From Mucilaginibacter sp. (GTDB taxonomy: Bacteria; Bacteroidota; Bacteroidia; Sphingobacteriales; Sphingobacteriaceae): DNA of 64,000 nucleotides. Position numbers and translations under genes: made by a program. How positions within the stretch are numbered: position 1 is the first letter of the stretch; every line of letters begins with the position of its first letter. The stretch lies in assembly GCA_031292485.1 (NCBI GenBank), contig JARLHA010000037.1, positions 1-64,000 on the forward strand. Direction: 5' to 3'. The notes under the pieces were generated by a model, which had not been told where the DNA came from, ran no database searches, and saw only the letters and a program-made list of their open reading frames with translations. Below are positions 15,929 to 24,207 of this stretch, in pieces.

Positions 15929-16855
15929 ATGAAAAAGCAAAACGTCTCCAGGCGCCAGTTTATTGGCACAAGCATGCTTGCTGCCGCTGGCATAGCGCTG
16001 TCCTCAAAAGGTTCCTTTGCAAATTCAATTTTTGCAAAAACTAAGCCAAATTCCAAAATAAATGGTGTGCAAATTGGCGTGATAACGTACTCTTTCAGGA
16101 GTATGCCCGGCAGTATAGAACAAATATTAAAGTATTGTTTAGATTGTGATATAAATGCAATAGAGCTAATGGGAGACGCCGCCGAGGCATTCGCCGGAGC
16201 GCCCGGGTATGACAACAGTGCGGACTATAAAACAAGAATGGCGGCATGGCGCGAAAGTACATTGATGGATTCGTTTATCGCCATTCGTAAAATGTATAAT
16301 GATGCCGGCGTAAAGATTTATGCATGGAAGCCAAACGCTTTAAATGCAAACAACACTGACGGGGAGATAGCTTATGCTTTTAATGCGGGCAAAGCACTCG
16401 GCTGCAGCCATGTTACTGTTGAGTTGCCTGACGACAACCAAACTGTGCGCCTGGGTAACCTGGCTGAGAAATACGATATGATGGTGGGTTATCATGCACA
16501 TACCCAGGCCACCCCAACCTTATGGGACACTGCCTTAAGCCAAAGCGACCACAATGGTATAAACCTTGACATTGGCCACTATGTTGCAGGTACCAGCAGC
16601 AGCCCGATAGATTTTATTAAGAAAAATCATAAACGCATACTCAGCATGCACCTGAAAGACAGGAAGTTCCACGACGGGCCAAATATGCCATGGGGACAGG
16701 GCGATACGCCGATAAAAGATGTTTTGGCGCTGATGAAAAAAGAAGGATACAAATTTCCTGCAACTATCGAGCAGGAATACCAAATACCTGCCGGCTCTGA
16801 TGCGGTTAAAGAAGTGATCAAATGCCGCGAATATGCCAAAGCGGCTTTAAGTTGA
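15929..16855 (+). CDS. Tat-exported sugar phosphate isomerase/epimerase-like protein
   Basis: A 308-residue protein with a twin-arginine signal (VSRRQFIGTSMLAAAGIAL) and a xylose-isomerase-like TIM barrel (AP_endonuc_2 family). Metal-site candidates are visible: Glu in NAIELMGD, Glu in HVTVELPD, His in MVGYHAH, Asp/His in NLDIGHYV, HLKDRKFHD and Glu in ATIEQEYQ. Such Bacteroidota proteins act on sugars or inositol derivatives in the periplasm, but the substrate is not known. The ATG at 15929 was chosen over a TTG two codons earlier. The gene is divergent from the GbsR-like regulator and followed by an inverted repeat. Confidence 0.85.
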   Translation: MKKQNVSRRQFIGTSMLAAAGIALSSKGSFANSIFAKTKPNSKINGVQIGVITYSFRSMPGSIEQILKYCLDCDINAIELMGDAAEAFAGAPGYDNSADYKTRMAAWRESTLMDSFIAIRKMYNDAGVKIYAWKPNALNANNTDGEIAYAFNAGKALGCSHVTVELPDDNQTVRLGNLAEKYDMMVGYHAHTQATPTLWDTALSQSDHNGINLDIGHYVAGTSSSPIDFIKKNHKRILSMHLKDRKFHDGPNMPWGQGDTPIKDVLALMKKEGYKFPATIEQEYQIPAGSDAVKEVIKCREYAKAALS

Positions 16856-16876
16856 TTGATGAGGGGTGAATAATAG

Positions 16877-16970
16877 ATAGTGAGTGGTGAGCGGAAAATT
16901 AGAAGTTCTGTTCAACGCTCACTTATCTGCAATTCACAGTTTAACGGGTGCTCTGCTAACCACTCACTAT
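16877..16970. repeat. inverted repeat after isomerase gene
   Basis: ATAGTGAGTGGT (16877-16888) and ACCACTCACTAT (16959-16970) are perfect inverted 12-mers, with looser matching outside. The loop is about 70 bp. It may terminate the isomerase transcript or be a scattered GTGAGT-type repeat. Confidence 0.55.
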
Positions 16971-16998
16971 TCACTTTCTCACTACCCCACCAAAACCT

Positions 16999-17006
16999 TA
17001 TATTTG
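16999..17006 (+). promoter_or_regulatory. TAnnTTTG -7 box before AraC-type regulator
   Basis: TATATTTG matches the consensus and ends 16 bp before the ATG at 17023, predicting a short leader. Confidence 0.45.
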
Positions 17007-17022
17007 GGTATATTCTTTTTGC

Positions 17023-18006
17023 ATGAGGGAAATAGCATTAATTATTCATGAGGATGCCACCTTGTCTACAGTTACGGGTGCTATGGATATGTTCATTCAT
17101 ACCAACAGGCTTTTTCAGCAAACGGGCAAATCCCAGCCTTTTAAAATAATTCTGGCAGGCGAAAAGGCAAGTAACGACTTGCTGCCGGTTAACCCGCTTT
17201 TTGTAACCTATTGTTTGGCCGAAGAATTGAAAAAACCCGATCTGATCATCGTTCCCGCATTTTATGGCGACCGCGATAGTATGCTGATAAAGCACAAAGC
17301 GCTGATCAGCTGGATAAATACCAGATACCAGGATGGATCCGAAGTAGCGAGCCTATGCTCAGGTATCTATTTTTTGGCCGAGGCAGGATTGTTGCCTGGC
17401 CGCTCATGTACAGCGCACTGGAACGACATGGAAGATATTGTACGCAGGTACCCTGATGTTAATTTTCTTTCGGACATGGTGATCACGGACCAGGAAGGGA
17501 TTTATACCAGCGGGGGAGCCTTTTCTTCCCTAAACCTCATCCTGTATATGATCGATAAGTTTTGCGGCAGGGAAGTGGGTATTTGGGCAAGTAAAATGTT
17601 TTCGCTGGATATGGACAGGATCAGCCAGTCGCACTTTGCTGTATTTAAGGGCCAGCGTCAGCACAAAGATGATGACATTTTGAAAGCCCAAACTTATATT
17701 GAAGAAAACCATCATCTGCCGCTTACTATCGACGGCATTGCAGAGCGTGCCAATATGAGCAAGCGCAACTTTATCCGGCGGTTTAAAAAGGCTACTAAAA
17801 ATACCCCGTTTGAGTATTTGCAGCGCGTAAAAATTGAAGCCGCCAAAAAAGCCCTTGAAAAAGGCAGCCAGAACATCAATTTGCTGATGTACGATGCCGG
17901 CTATAATGATATCAAAACCTTTCGCGAAGTATTTAAAAAGATTACGGGCCTTACCCCGCAGGACTACCGGAGAAAGTATAACCGGGAAGAAATATATTTA
18001 AATTAA
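17023..18006 (+). CDS. GlxA-family AraC-type transcriptional regulator
   Basis: A 327-residue regulator with an N-terminal DJ-1/PfpI-like domain (about 1-190) and a C-terminal AraC-type pair of helix-turn-helices (about 215-320). The DJ-1 nucleophile-elbow region reads EVASLCSGIYFLAEAGLLPG, with the cysteine retained; SCTAHWNDMEDI follows as in GlxA members. The DNA-binding part has LTIDGIAERANMSKRNFIRR and NINLLMYDAGYNDIKTFREVF with GLTPQDYRRKY at the end. GlxA-type proteins sense metabolites through the amidotransferase-like domain; the ligand is unknown. No adjacent co-directional target is evident, and a stem-loop follows the stop. Confidence 0.88.
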   Translation: MREIALIIHEDATLSTVTGAMDMFIHTNRLFQQTGKSQPFKIILAGEKASNDLLPVNPLFVTYCLAEELKKPDLIIVPAFYGDRDSMLIKHKALISWINTRYQDGSEVASLCSGIYFLAEAGLLPGRSCTAHWNDMEDIVRRYPDVNFLSDMVITDQEGIYTSGGAFSSLNLILYMIDKFCGREVGIWASKMFSLDMDRISQSHFAVFKGQRQHKDDDILKAQTYIEENHHLPLTIDGIAERANMSKRNFIRRFKKATKNTPFEYLQRVKIEAAKKALEKGSQNINLLMYDAGYNDIKTFREVFKKITGLTPQDYRRKYNREEIYLN

Positions 18007-18023
18007 AAATGCTTAATAAAAAG

Positions 18024-18050
18024 AAGAGCTCCTGATGGGCAGGAACTCTT
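18024..18050 (+). terminator. stem-loop after AraC gene, terminator or leader hairpin
   Basis: AAGAG-C-TCCTG, loop ATGGG, CAGGA-A-CTCTT forms an almost perfect 11-bp stem beginning 18 bases after the stop of the AraC-type gene. Only a short T tract (TTTCT) follows, so it is a weak terminator. It might instead be the hairpin of a short leader that precedes the small frame at 18075. Confidence 0.5.
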
Positions 18051-18074
18051 TCTAACCAATTATAAACCTAAATT

Positions 18075-18197
18075 ATGAGAAGAGGATGCAGGAAACGGGA
18101 TCGAACCATTTCTTTTTTTGGCTGCTGCCTTTCAGCTACCTGCATTAGTGAATATAAACTGTCGGGCTTACATCTTATCACCGCTGCAAATATATAA
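18075..18197 (+). CDS. 40-residue cysteine-rich peptide or gene remnant (tentative)
   Basis: A 40-codon frame (MRRGCRKRDRTISFFGCC at the start) behind the stem-loop and an A/T-rich leader CTAACCAATTATAAACC. The leader plus an ATG looks like those I associate with SusC/TonB-receptor genes in this family, so this could be the 5' end of a lost receptor gene rather than a working peptide. Coding status is uncertain and no homologue is recognised. Confidence 0.25.
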   Translation: MRRGCRKRDRTISFFGCCLSATCISEYKLSGLHLITAANI

Positions 18198-18256
18198 TAT
18201 TTTTATATCCTATAAAACCGATAGGAGTTAAATTAACATTATTTTAATGTCAACAC

Positions 18257-19024
18257 TTAATAGGGGGATGTGCTTACCGCTGTCCACCCGCCATCAACAA
18301 TAATGTTTTGCCCCGTAATATGACCAGCCTGTGGCGACACCAAAAATAAAACAGCATTGGCCACGTCCTCAACAGTTGCCGGGCGGCCAATCGGGGTAAT
18401 GCGCGACCAGGTGCTTTTGTACCCGGCATCTTCCATGGTCCGCTCAGTTAGCGTTGCACCCGGGGCAACCGTATTAACGGTAATTTGGTAGGGCGATAAT
18501 TCAATCACGAGGCTTTTGGCTAGCATTTCAAGCGCGGCCTTGGTCATGCCATAGGCGGCAAGGTCCTGGTGCGCCTGGTGCCCCGTAACTGATGACATAA
18601 ACAGGATGCGCCCGCCGCTTTTCTGCGCGATCATTTGATTTGCCGCCTTTTGTGCGAGAAAAAAGCTACCCTGTAAATTTAGCCGCATCACACTTTGCAG
18701 CGATTCAACCGGGTAATTCAAAAAATCACCAAATAAAGTGATACCGGCGTTGGCAATTGCAATATCCACGCCGCCAAAATGCCGTGCGGCAGAATCCACC
18801 ATATGCTGGATGAAATCGACGTCCGCAGCATCACCCGCAAGTGGGTAACAGTTTCCGCCTTCGCCGGCAATCTTTTCAGCAGCACTTTTTACGAGTGCTG
18901 CATTAATATCATTGATCAATACCCAGGCACCCTCAAGCGCCAGCTGCCTGGCGATTTCAAAGCCAATGCCCTGGCCCGCGCCAGTTACGATGGCGGTTTT
19001 ATTCGCGAATTTTTTTGTTGTCAT
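18257..19024 (-). CDS. short-chain dehydrogenase/reductase, sugar-related context
   Basis: A 255-residue classical SDR: cofactor motif TGAGQGIG at residues 13-20, DIAIANAGITLFG near 84-96, catalytic Ser in LFMSSVTG and Tyr/Lys in YGMTKAALEM. The end NAVLFLVSPQAGHITGQNIIVDGGWTAV is the standard FabG-like C-terminus. The residue pattern after beta-2 (LINDINA) favours NAD(H). Its neighbour on the same strand is a sugar-acid dehydratase, so oxidation of a sugar or a dehydrated sugar acid is a sensible but unproven role. The start MTTKKFANK was preferred over a seven-residue extension. A hairpin repeat separates it from the dehydratase gene. Confidence 0.82.
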   Translation of the reverse strand: MTTKKFANKTAIVTGAGQGIGFEIARQLALEGAWVLINDINAALVKSAAEKIAGEGGNCYPLAGDAADVDFIQHMVDSAARHFGGVDIAIANAGITLFGDFLNYPVESLQSVMRLNLQGSFFLAQKAANQMIAQKSGGRILFMSSVTGHQAHQDLAAYGMTKAALEMLAKSLVIELSPYQITVNTVAPGATLTERTMEDAGYKSTWSRITPIGRPATVEDVANAVLFLVSPQAGHITGQNIIVDGGWTAVSTSPY

Positions 19025-19039
19025 TTGGCCTATAAAAAT

Positions 19040-19139
19040 TGTCATTTCGAACGAAAGTGAGAAATCTATACATTATGCATTGCCGTTTTGCAGGCGGGAA
19101 TAGCAGGTGCATAGATTTCTCTCTGCGTTCGAAATGACA
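19040..19139. repeat. TGTCATTTCGAACG interspersed hairpin
   Basis: TGTCATTTCGAACG and GAGAAATCTAT at 19040-19071 mirror ATAGATTTCTC and CGTTCGAAATGACA at 19111-19139. The 100-bp unit is a typical interspersed palindrome placed between two co-directional genes, where it could also end or protect transcripts. Confidence 0.75.
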
Positions 19140-19154
19140 TAAGGGTAAATTTTC

Positions 19155-20864
19155 TCAATGCGAATCCCTCAGCACCCCCGCACCCGATCCACCTTTTAAA
19201 AAATCCATATCAGCGCCCAGATGTGCCTGTTCCACATGCGTTTGGTAAAGCCACACATAGCCCCTGTTGGTTAAATGCTCAAACGGCGCCAATTCGCTTT
19301 TTCGGCGCACGATCTCCTCGTCAGTTAATTCAACCTGCAACAAGCCGGCTGCAACATCCAGATGAATAATATCTCCGTTTTGTACAATGGCCAATGTGCC
19401 GCCAATCGCTGCTTCCGGTGAAACATGCAGCACCACGGTACCAAACCCGGTACCGCTCATGCGCCCGTCCGAAATGCGTACCATATCCGTAACGCCTTTC
19501 TCCAGCAATTTTTTAGGGATCGACATATTGCCAACTTCCGGCATACCGGGATAGCCTTTTGGGCCAACGTTTTTCAAAACCAATACACAACTTTCGTCAA
19601 CTTCCAGGTTTGGGTCGTCAATTTTGGCTTTATAATCCTCAATATTTTCAAATACCACGGCGCGGCCGGTATGTTTCATCAAAGCAGGACTGGCGGCTGA
19701 CGGTTTTAATACCGCGCCATTTTCACAAAGATTTCCTTTCATAACTACGATACCCGCGAGCGGATTATAAGGCTCATCCATGGTAGCTATCATATCCCTG
19801 TTAAAACATTCGCTTTTAAGGTAATTTTCTTCTATTGGTTTTCCGCTTACGGTTATGTTTTCGCGATGCAAAACAGCATGTAATTCCTTCATCAACGCAG
19901 GCAAGCCGCCGGCATAATAAAAGTCTTCCATAAAGTATTTGCCTGATGGCTGCAGGTTGGCAAGTAAGGGGATGTTTTTTACATTGTTAAAATCGTCCAT
20001 GCTTAAATCAACACCGATGCGCGCGGCAATTGCCAGTAAATGGATCACAAAATTAGTTGAACCGCCGATAGCCGCGTTTACGGTGATGGCGTTTTCAAAA
20101 GCTTGCCGCGTTAAAATATCCGAAAGCTTCAGGTCTTCCTTCACCATATCAACGATCCTGCTGCCGGATAAATGGGCTAATACTTTTCTGCGCGAATCAG
20201 CTGCAGGGATAGCAGCATTTTCGGGCAGGCTTAAGCCGAGTGATTCCACCATACAAGCCATCGTAGAGGCTGTACCCATTACAGCGCAATGGCCGCGGCT
20301 GCGGGTCATGCAGGCCTCGGCAACAAAAAGCTCCTCGTCGCTCATGGCTCCGTTACGGTACGCTTCGGAGAAACGCCATACATCCGAGATGCTGATGTCA
20401 TGCCCACGGTATTTCCCGGTAAGCATTGGGCCGCCCGAAACCACAATAGTTGGCAGATCGACGCTGCATGCCCCCATTACAAGGGCAGGGGTAGTTTTAT
20501 CGCAACCGCAAAGCAAAACTACGCCATCCAGCGGGTTGGCCCGGATAGATTCCTCCACATCCATGCTTACCAGGTTCCGGTAAAGCATGGCGGTAGGCTT
20601 AATCAGCGTTTCGCCCAGCGACATTACCGGGAACTCCACGGGGAAACCGCCTGCTTCGTAAATACCATGCTTAACGGATTCAGCCAGCTCCCTGAAATGC
20701 GCATTGCATGGCGTCAGTTCCGACCATGTATTGCAAATACCTATAACAGGTTTGCCCTGCAGTTCATGTGCCGGGATCCCCTGGTTTTTCATCCATGCCC
20801 GGTAAATAAGCCCATCCTTGCCTTTCCGCCCGAACCATTGCCGGCTTCTTAACGCTCTATCCAT
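19155..20864 (-). CDS. IlvD/Edd-family sugar-acid dehydratase
   Basis: A 569-residue member of the iron-sulfur dehydratase family (dihydroxy-acid dehydratase, 6-phosphogluconate dehydratase and aldonate dehydratases). Cluster and active-site elements are present: IGICNTWSELTPCNAH near 42-57, LLCGCDKTTPALVMGA near 115-130, RGHCAVMGTASTMACM near 190-205 and RMSGTGFGTVVLH near the C-terminus. The HFREL phrase and the 569-residue length fit the aldonate branch (L-arabinonate or D-xylonate dehydratase) better than true IlvD. It would remove water from a sugar acid to give a 2-keto-3-deoxy acid. The SDR beside it and the ThuA-like gene beyond suggest a sugar-oxidation locus. Confidence 0.85.
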   Translation of the reverse strand: MDRALRSRQWFGRKGKDGLIYRAWMKNQGIPAHELQGKPVIGICNTWSELTPCNAHFRELAESVKHGIYEAGGFPVEFPVMSLGETLIKPTAMLYRNLVSMDVEESIRANPLDGVVLLCGCDKTTPALVMGACSVDLPTIVVSGGPMLTGKYRGHDISISDVWRFSEAYRNGAMSDEELFVAEACMTRSRGHCAVMGTASTMACMVESLGLSLPENAAIPAADSRRKVLAHLSGSRIVDMVKEDLKLSDILTRQAFENAITVNAAIGGSTNFVIHLLAIAARIGVDLSMDDFNNVKNIPLLANLQPSGKYFMEDFYYAGGLPALMKELHAVLHRENITVSGKPIEENYLKSECFNRDMIATMDEPYNPLAGIVVMKGNLCENGAVLKPSAASPALMKHTGRAVVFENIEDYKAKIDDPNLEVDESCVLVLKNVGPKGYPGMPEVGNMSIPKKLLEKGVTDMVRISDGRMSGTGFGTVVLHVSPEAAIGGTLAIVQNGDIIHLDVAAGLLQVELTDEEIVRRKSELAPFEHLTNRGYVWLYQTHVEQAHLGADMDFLKGGSGAGVLRDSH

Positions 20865-21141
20865 TTGGTTGATAATTCTAAATCAATATTATTGATTTAT
20901 TTCGGATGTCGGATGTTTGTTTTTGGATTTATTTTGAATTCAGACAGGTATCACTATTTCGGATTTCGGATGTTCGATTTCGGATTTATTATTTAAAAGT
21001 CTCTCCTGCCGGAGGAGTTATACAGTGGGCGTTTTTTTTTCATGCCGATTTGTCGCTGACATAAAACGAAACCGTAGTAATTTATTAGCGCACAGATTTC
21101 ACCCGAAGTCAGTATCTTGTGTGAAAAAAACCTGCAAGTTG
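20865..21141. other. divergent intergenic region with TTCGGAT repeats
   Basis: No gene is supported. Several copies of TTTCGGATTTCGGATGTTCG-like sequence lie at about 20900-20990, a low-complexity repeat seen again in inverted form near 29645-29680. A TATCTTG box at about 21112 may serve the gene at 21142. Confidence 0.5.
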
Positions 21142-21906
21142 ATGAAGTTGAAAATATTGCCGCTCATCGTTTCTATCGTCATTGCTGGAAATTCAAAAGT
21201 TTGGGCGCAAAAAACACCCCGCTTTCATGTGATTGCTTTGTACGAAAACGGCGGGCACCACGTAGAATATTCCAAAGCGGCCCGGCCATGGTTGGATAAA
21301 CTGGCCGCCGACAGTAATTTTACGATTGATTATATCCAGAATACCGATCTGATCGATTCCGCTTTTTTAAGCAAATATCAGCTGTTTATCCAGTTGGATT
21401 ACCCACCCTACGGCTGGAAGGATAAGGCGGTAAAAGCATTCGAAGATTATATCACTAATGGGCGCGGCGGCTGGATTGGCTTTCACCACGCCACCCTGCT
21501 GGGCGAATTTGACGGTTATCCCCTGTGGAACTGGTTTTCGGTTTTTATGGGAGGGATTACTTACAAAAACTATATTGCCACCTTTGCGAAAGCTAAAGTT
21601 AATGTCGGGGATTCCACCCACCCGGTGATGAAGGGCGTTCCGTCATCATTTATGGTTGAAAAAGAAGAGTGGTATACTTATGATAAAAGTCCCCGCCCAA
21701 ATGTGCATGTGCTGGCCAGTGTTGATGAATCAACCTATACCCCTGATTCTGACATTAAAATGGGGGAACATCCGGTGATCTGGACCAACCCGAATGTTAA
21801 GGCGCGAAACGTTTATATTTTTATGGGGCATTCGCCGGTTTTGTTTGAAAGCGAGGTTTACAAAACGATTTTCACTAACGCGATTTTTTGGGCAGCAACC
21901 CGGTAA
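21142..21906 (+). CDS. exported ThuA-domain protein
   Basis: A 254-residue protein with a signal peptide (ILPLIVSIVIAGNSKVWAQ) and a ThuA (trehalose utilization A)-like class I amidotransferase fold. Recognisable parts are VIALYENGGHHVEYSKAARP, FIQLDYPPYGW, GGWIGFHHATLLGE (the usual GG-x-GxH) and EHPVIWTNPNVKARNVYIFMGHSP near the C-terminus. Members bind carbohydrate-related ligands in the periplasm, but a reaction has not been firmly set. The start MKLKILPL was chosen because it gives the signal peptide; the upstream frame extension is not conserved-looking. Two tandem repeats separate it from the convergent permease gene. Confidence 0.82.
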   Translation: MKLKILPLIVSIVIAGNSKVWAQKTPRFHVIALYENGGHHVEYSKAARPWLDKLAADSNFTIDYIQNTDLIDSAFLSKYQLFIQLDYPPYGWKDKAVKAFEDYITNGRGGWIGFHHATLLGEFDGYPLWNWFSVFMGGITYKNYIATFAKAKVNVGDSTHPVMKGVPSSFMVEKEEWYTYDKSPRPNVHVLASVDESTYTPDSDIKMGEHPVIWTNPNVKARNVYIFMGHSPVLFESEVYKTIFTNAIFWAATR

Positions 21907-21963
21907 AGACGCAATATTTTGCGTCTCCATTGCGTCTTCTGAATTTAAGATAACTGAACACTC

Positions 21964-22049
21964 TCCGTCCGAAAACCATCAGAGACGCAAAATGTTGCGT
22001 CTCTACTCCGTCCGAAAACCATCGGAGACGCAAAATGTTGCGTCTCTAC
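21964..22049. repeat. tandem 43-bp repeat with GAGACGCAAAATGTTGCGTCTC hairpins
   Basis: Bases 21964-22006 and 22007-22049 are direct copies differing at one position; each contains a perfect-arm hairpin (AGACGCAA and TTGCGTCT). A third hairpin of the same type stands at about 21907-21929. They fill the gap between two convergent genes and end one base before the permease stop codon. Confidence 0.85.
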
Positions 22050-22050
22050 A

Positions 22051-23382
22051 TTAGTATAATCTTCCCTTTTTATGATGCGGCTTTTTCCATAAAATCAACT
22101 GCCAAACCAACTCCGCGCTTGCCAAAACGGCAATGGCGAAAACGGCGGCCCAAACGGCTTGTTCAGTGGATGAAAAAGCACCCGCAAGGGCTACAAAATA
22201 TACTACAAAAGGCAGTAGCACCATCATATAAAGCCCGGTGGTACTCAATGGTATTTTAAATGGCCGGGGTACATTGGGGGCCACTTTGCGTAATTTTATT
22301 AAGGAGATATATTCAAGGGATAAACCGGCGCCATAAACGGTTACGTCGATAATAAGCAGGTCGGCAAATGGCCAAAGCACCATCAGGCTAACCACCAGGG
22401 AGCAGGTGATGATGGATACATAAGGGCTTAAAAACCGCTTATGCTGTTTGTTTAAAAAATGGGGGAGCAGGTCATCATCCGCCATCACCTTTGGTACGCG
22501 CGAAACGGAGAGTAACACAGCGGCATAGATCCCGAAAGTACTTGCCATACCGGCTAATGCGATCAGTTGCCCAAGCCAGTGGCCGCCTATTGCTTCGCCT
22601 ACCGCCGGGAAGGCGTGCTCTTTTAATGCGCCGGTATCAATACCTGTTTGCTGCGAAACCAGGATAATTAAAAAGTACAGTACAATTACCAGGGCAAAAG
22701 CCGTAAAAGTTGAGTATAAATACGATTTTACAGGCCGCTCCACCTCCTCGGCGTAAGTAGTTACATTATCCCAGCCCAGGCAATTCCACATCACGGTGTA
22801 CAACGCCATACCCAATGATGAAAATGGAACACCCTTTAAGGTTTGCGTTGGAATGGTGGTAACTGAATGATGATAAAACGCCAGTACAAATAAAATGATG
22901 AACGGCGTTACTACCGCCGCGCCTAATATCAATGACGTTTTACCTACCGGAACAATACCCAAAATATTGAGTAAGGCAGAAAGCCAAATGAAAACCAGGC
23001 AGATGGGGATCCGGTAATCCATCAGCCAGGGGAAAAAGAAGGATGCGTATACCACAAACAAGCCGGGATAGATAGCCAGGTCGATAAAGGTGTAAAGCCA
23101 GGTCCACCAGCCTTCGAAAAATCCCCATCGGGTGCCTAAAGTGTGTTTTACCCATTTATAATAACCGCCGGTTACCGGCATCATGCTGTTAAGCTCCAGA
23201 ACGGTAAAAATTGCCGGCACGTCCCACAACAACGGGGTAATTAACAAAATAATTAAAGCGCTATGCTGGCCCGCGTACGATACCAGTGGCTCCAAACCAT
23301 AAGGGCCGCCGGAAACCGTAAAGAAAATTACAGCAACAAGCTGTATTGGCCTGATCTTTTTTAACGACAATTGTGACGGCAT
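22051..23382 (-). CDS. APC-superfamily amino acid/polyamine permease
   Basis: A 443-residue permease with about twelve membrane helices. The first helix region, IRPIQLVAVIFFTVSGGPYG, carries the GG-rich loop typical of amino acid-polyamine-organocation transporters close to the polyamine uptake branch. Other markers are VTGGYYKWVKHTLG and CLGWDNVTTYAEEVERPVKS. It would import an amino acid or polyamine with a cation across the inner membrane. The ATG MPSQLSLKKI fits family starts. It is convergent with the ThuA gene and not in an operon, so the substrate cannot be narrowed. Confidence 0.85.
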   Translation of the reverse strand: MPSQLSLKKIRPIQLVAVIFFTVSGGPYGLEPLVSYAGQHSALIILLITPLLWDVPAIFTVLELNSMMPVTGGYYKWVKHTLGTRWGFFEGWWTWLYTFIDLAIYPGLFVVYASFFFPWLMDYRIPICLVFIWLSALLNILGIVPVGKTSLILGAAVVTPFIILFVLAFYHHSVTTIPTQTLKGVPFSSLGMALYTVMWNCLGWDNVTTYAEEVERPVKSYLYSTFTAFALVIVLYFLIILVSQQTGIDTGALKEHAFPAVGEAIGGHWLGQLIALAGMASTFGIYAAVLLSVSRVPKVMADDDLLPHFLNKQHKRFLSPYVSIITCSLVVSLMVLWPFADLLIIDVTVYGAGLSLEYISLIKLRKVAPNVPRPFKIPLSTTGLYMMVLLPFVVYFVALAGAFSSTEQAVWAAVFAIAVLASAELVWQLILWKKPHHKKGRLY

Positions 23383-23464
23383 AAGCGATAAAAATATTGT
23401 TTATGCGGGTAATATTTAAATTGTTTTTGTTTTTATTTATAAAACCTGTGATTAAGGATAGTTG

Positions 23465-23703
23465 CCAGGGCAGATGCATTAAAATAATTGGTTGCCGCCG
23501 TCACTTCCCAGGCAAATTCATAGGGTACTCCGATGGAGTCTTTGAAATTGGGTGGAAATTTTCTATAAACAGGTGGCCCCTCCGGAGCCATTTATTCTTT
23601 TGCCTAATAGTTTTAACTCCCCTGGGAGTGCCCTGTTTATAGAAAACTCTAAAATCGGGTGTTTAGGCTCCATCGGAGCCGCCTTTTAATGCGTCTGCCC
23701 TGG
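23465..23703. repeat. nested inverted-repeat element
   Basis: An outer pair CCAGGGCAGATGCATTAAAA (23465-23484) and TTTTAATGCGTCTGCCCTGG (23684-23703) differs at one position. An inner pair TTTTCTATAAACAGG (23559-23573) and CCTGTTTATAGAAAA (23632-23646) is perfect. GGCTCCATCGGAGCC and ACTCCGATGGAGT palindromes lie between them. No open frame is contained, so it may be a non-autonomous repeat or an RNA-forming unit. Confidence 0.75.
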
Positions 23704-23774
23704 GATAGTTACCGGACTTTTTAACAAGCTCATAATTTCTTATTACTTTTACAGCCAACCAATTCAGGTTTTAA

Positions 23775-24194
23775 ATGAGCAAACCTTTTAACCGTCCTAT
23801 CCGTGTTTTAGTGGCCAAAGTTGGTCTTGATGGCCACGACCGCGGCGCACGTATTATTGCAACCTCGCTCCGCGATGCAGGTATGGAAGTAATCTATACC
23901 GGGTTGCGCCAAACCCCCGAAATGGTTGTGAATACTGCCTTGCAGGAAGATGTGGACGCCATCGGCGTTTCCATCCTTTCAGGCGCGCACATGACGGTTT
24001 TCCCAAAAATTATCAACCTGGTGAAAGAAAAAGGGATGGATGATTTGCTCATCACCGGCGGCGGTATCATCCCGCAGGAAGATATGGCCGAACTAAAAAA
24101 ATTAGGCGTTGGTGAACTTTTTCCGCCGGGCACCAATACAAAGGATATTGTAAAATATATTACGGACTGGGTACATCAGCACCGCAATTTTTAA
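23775..24194 (+). CDS. cobalamin-binding subunit of a methylmalonyl-CoA mutase type
   Basis: A 139-residue protein that is just the B12-binding domain of acyl-CoA mutases. The DxHxxG motif appears as [13 protein letters not shown], followed by VSILSGAHM and [11 protein letters not shown], the expected SxL and GG positions of the corrinoid pocket. In family terms it would pair with a separate catalytic subunit; the large subunit is not in the window. It is followed 13 bp later by an enoyl-CoA hydratase on the same strand, so a role in propionate or branched acyl-CoA handling is plausible. Starts at ATG after a short A/T-rich leader. Confidence 0.85.
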   Translation: MSKPFNRPIRVLVAKVGLDGHDRGARIIATSLRDAGMEVIYTGLRQTPEMVVNTALQEDVDAIGVSILSGAHMTVFPKIINLVKEKGMDDLLITGGGIIPQEDMAELKKLGVGELFPPGTNTKDIVKYITDWVHQHRNF

Positions 24195-24207
24195 GAAGGG
24201 ATTTAAG

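Noticed and set aside
18024..18050. Strong intrinsic terminator
   Set aside because: The stem is good but the T tract is short, so only a weak terminator or leader hairpin is claimed.
19939..20852. Long forward frames opposite the dehydratase
   Set aside because: They are antisense shadows of a well-supported enzyme gene with full family motifs.
21964..22049. Possible CRISPR array from repeated 43-bp units
   Set aside because: There are only two direct copies with no unique spacers between them and no cas genes; these are tandem hairpin repeats.
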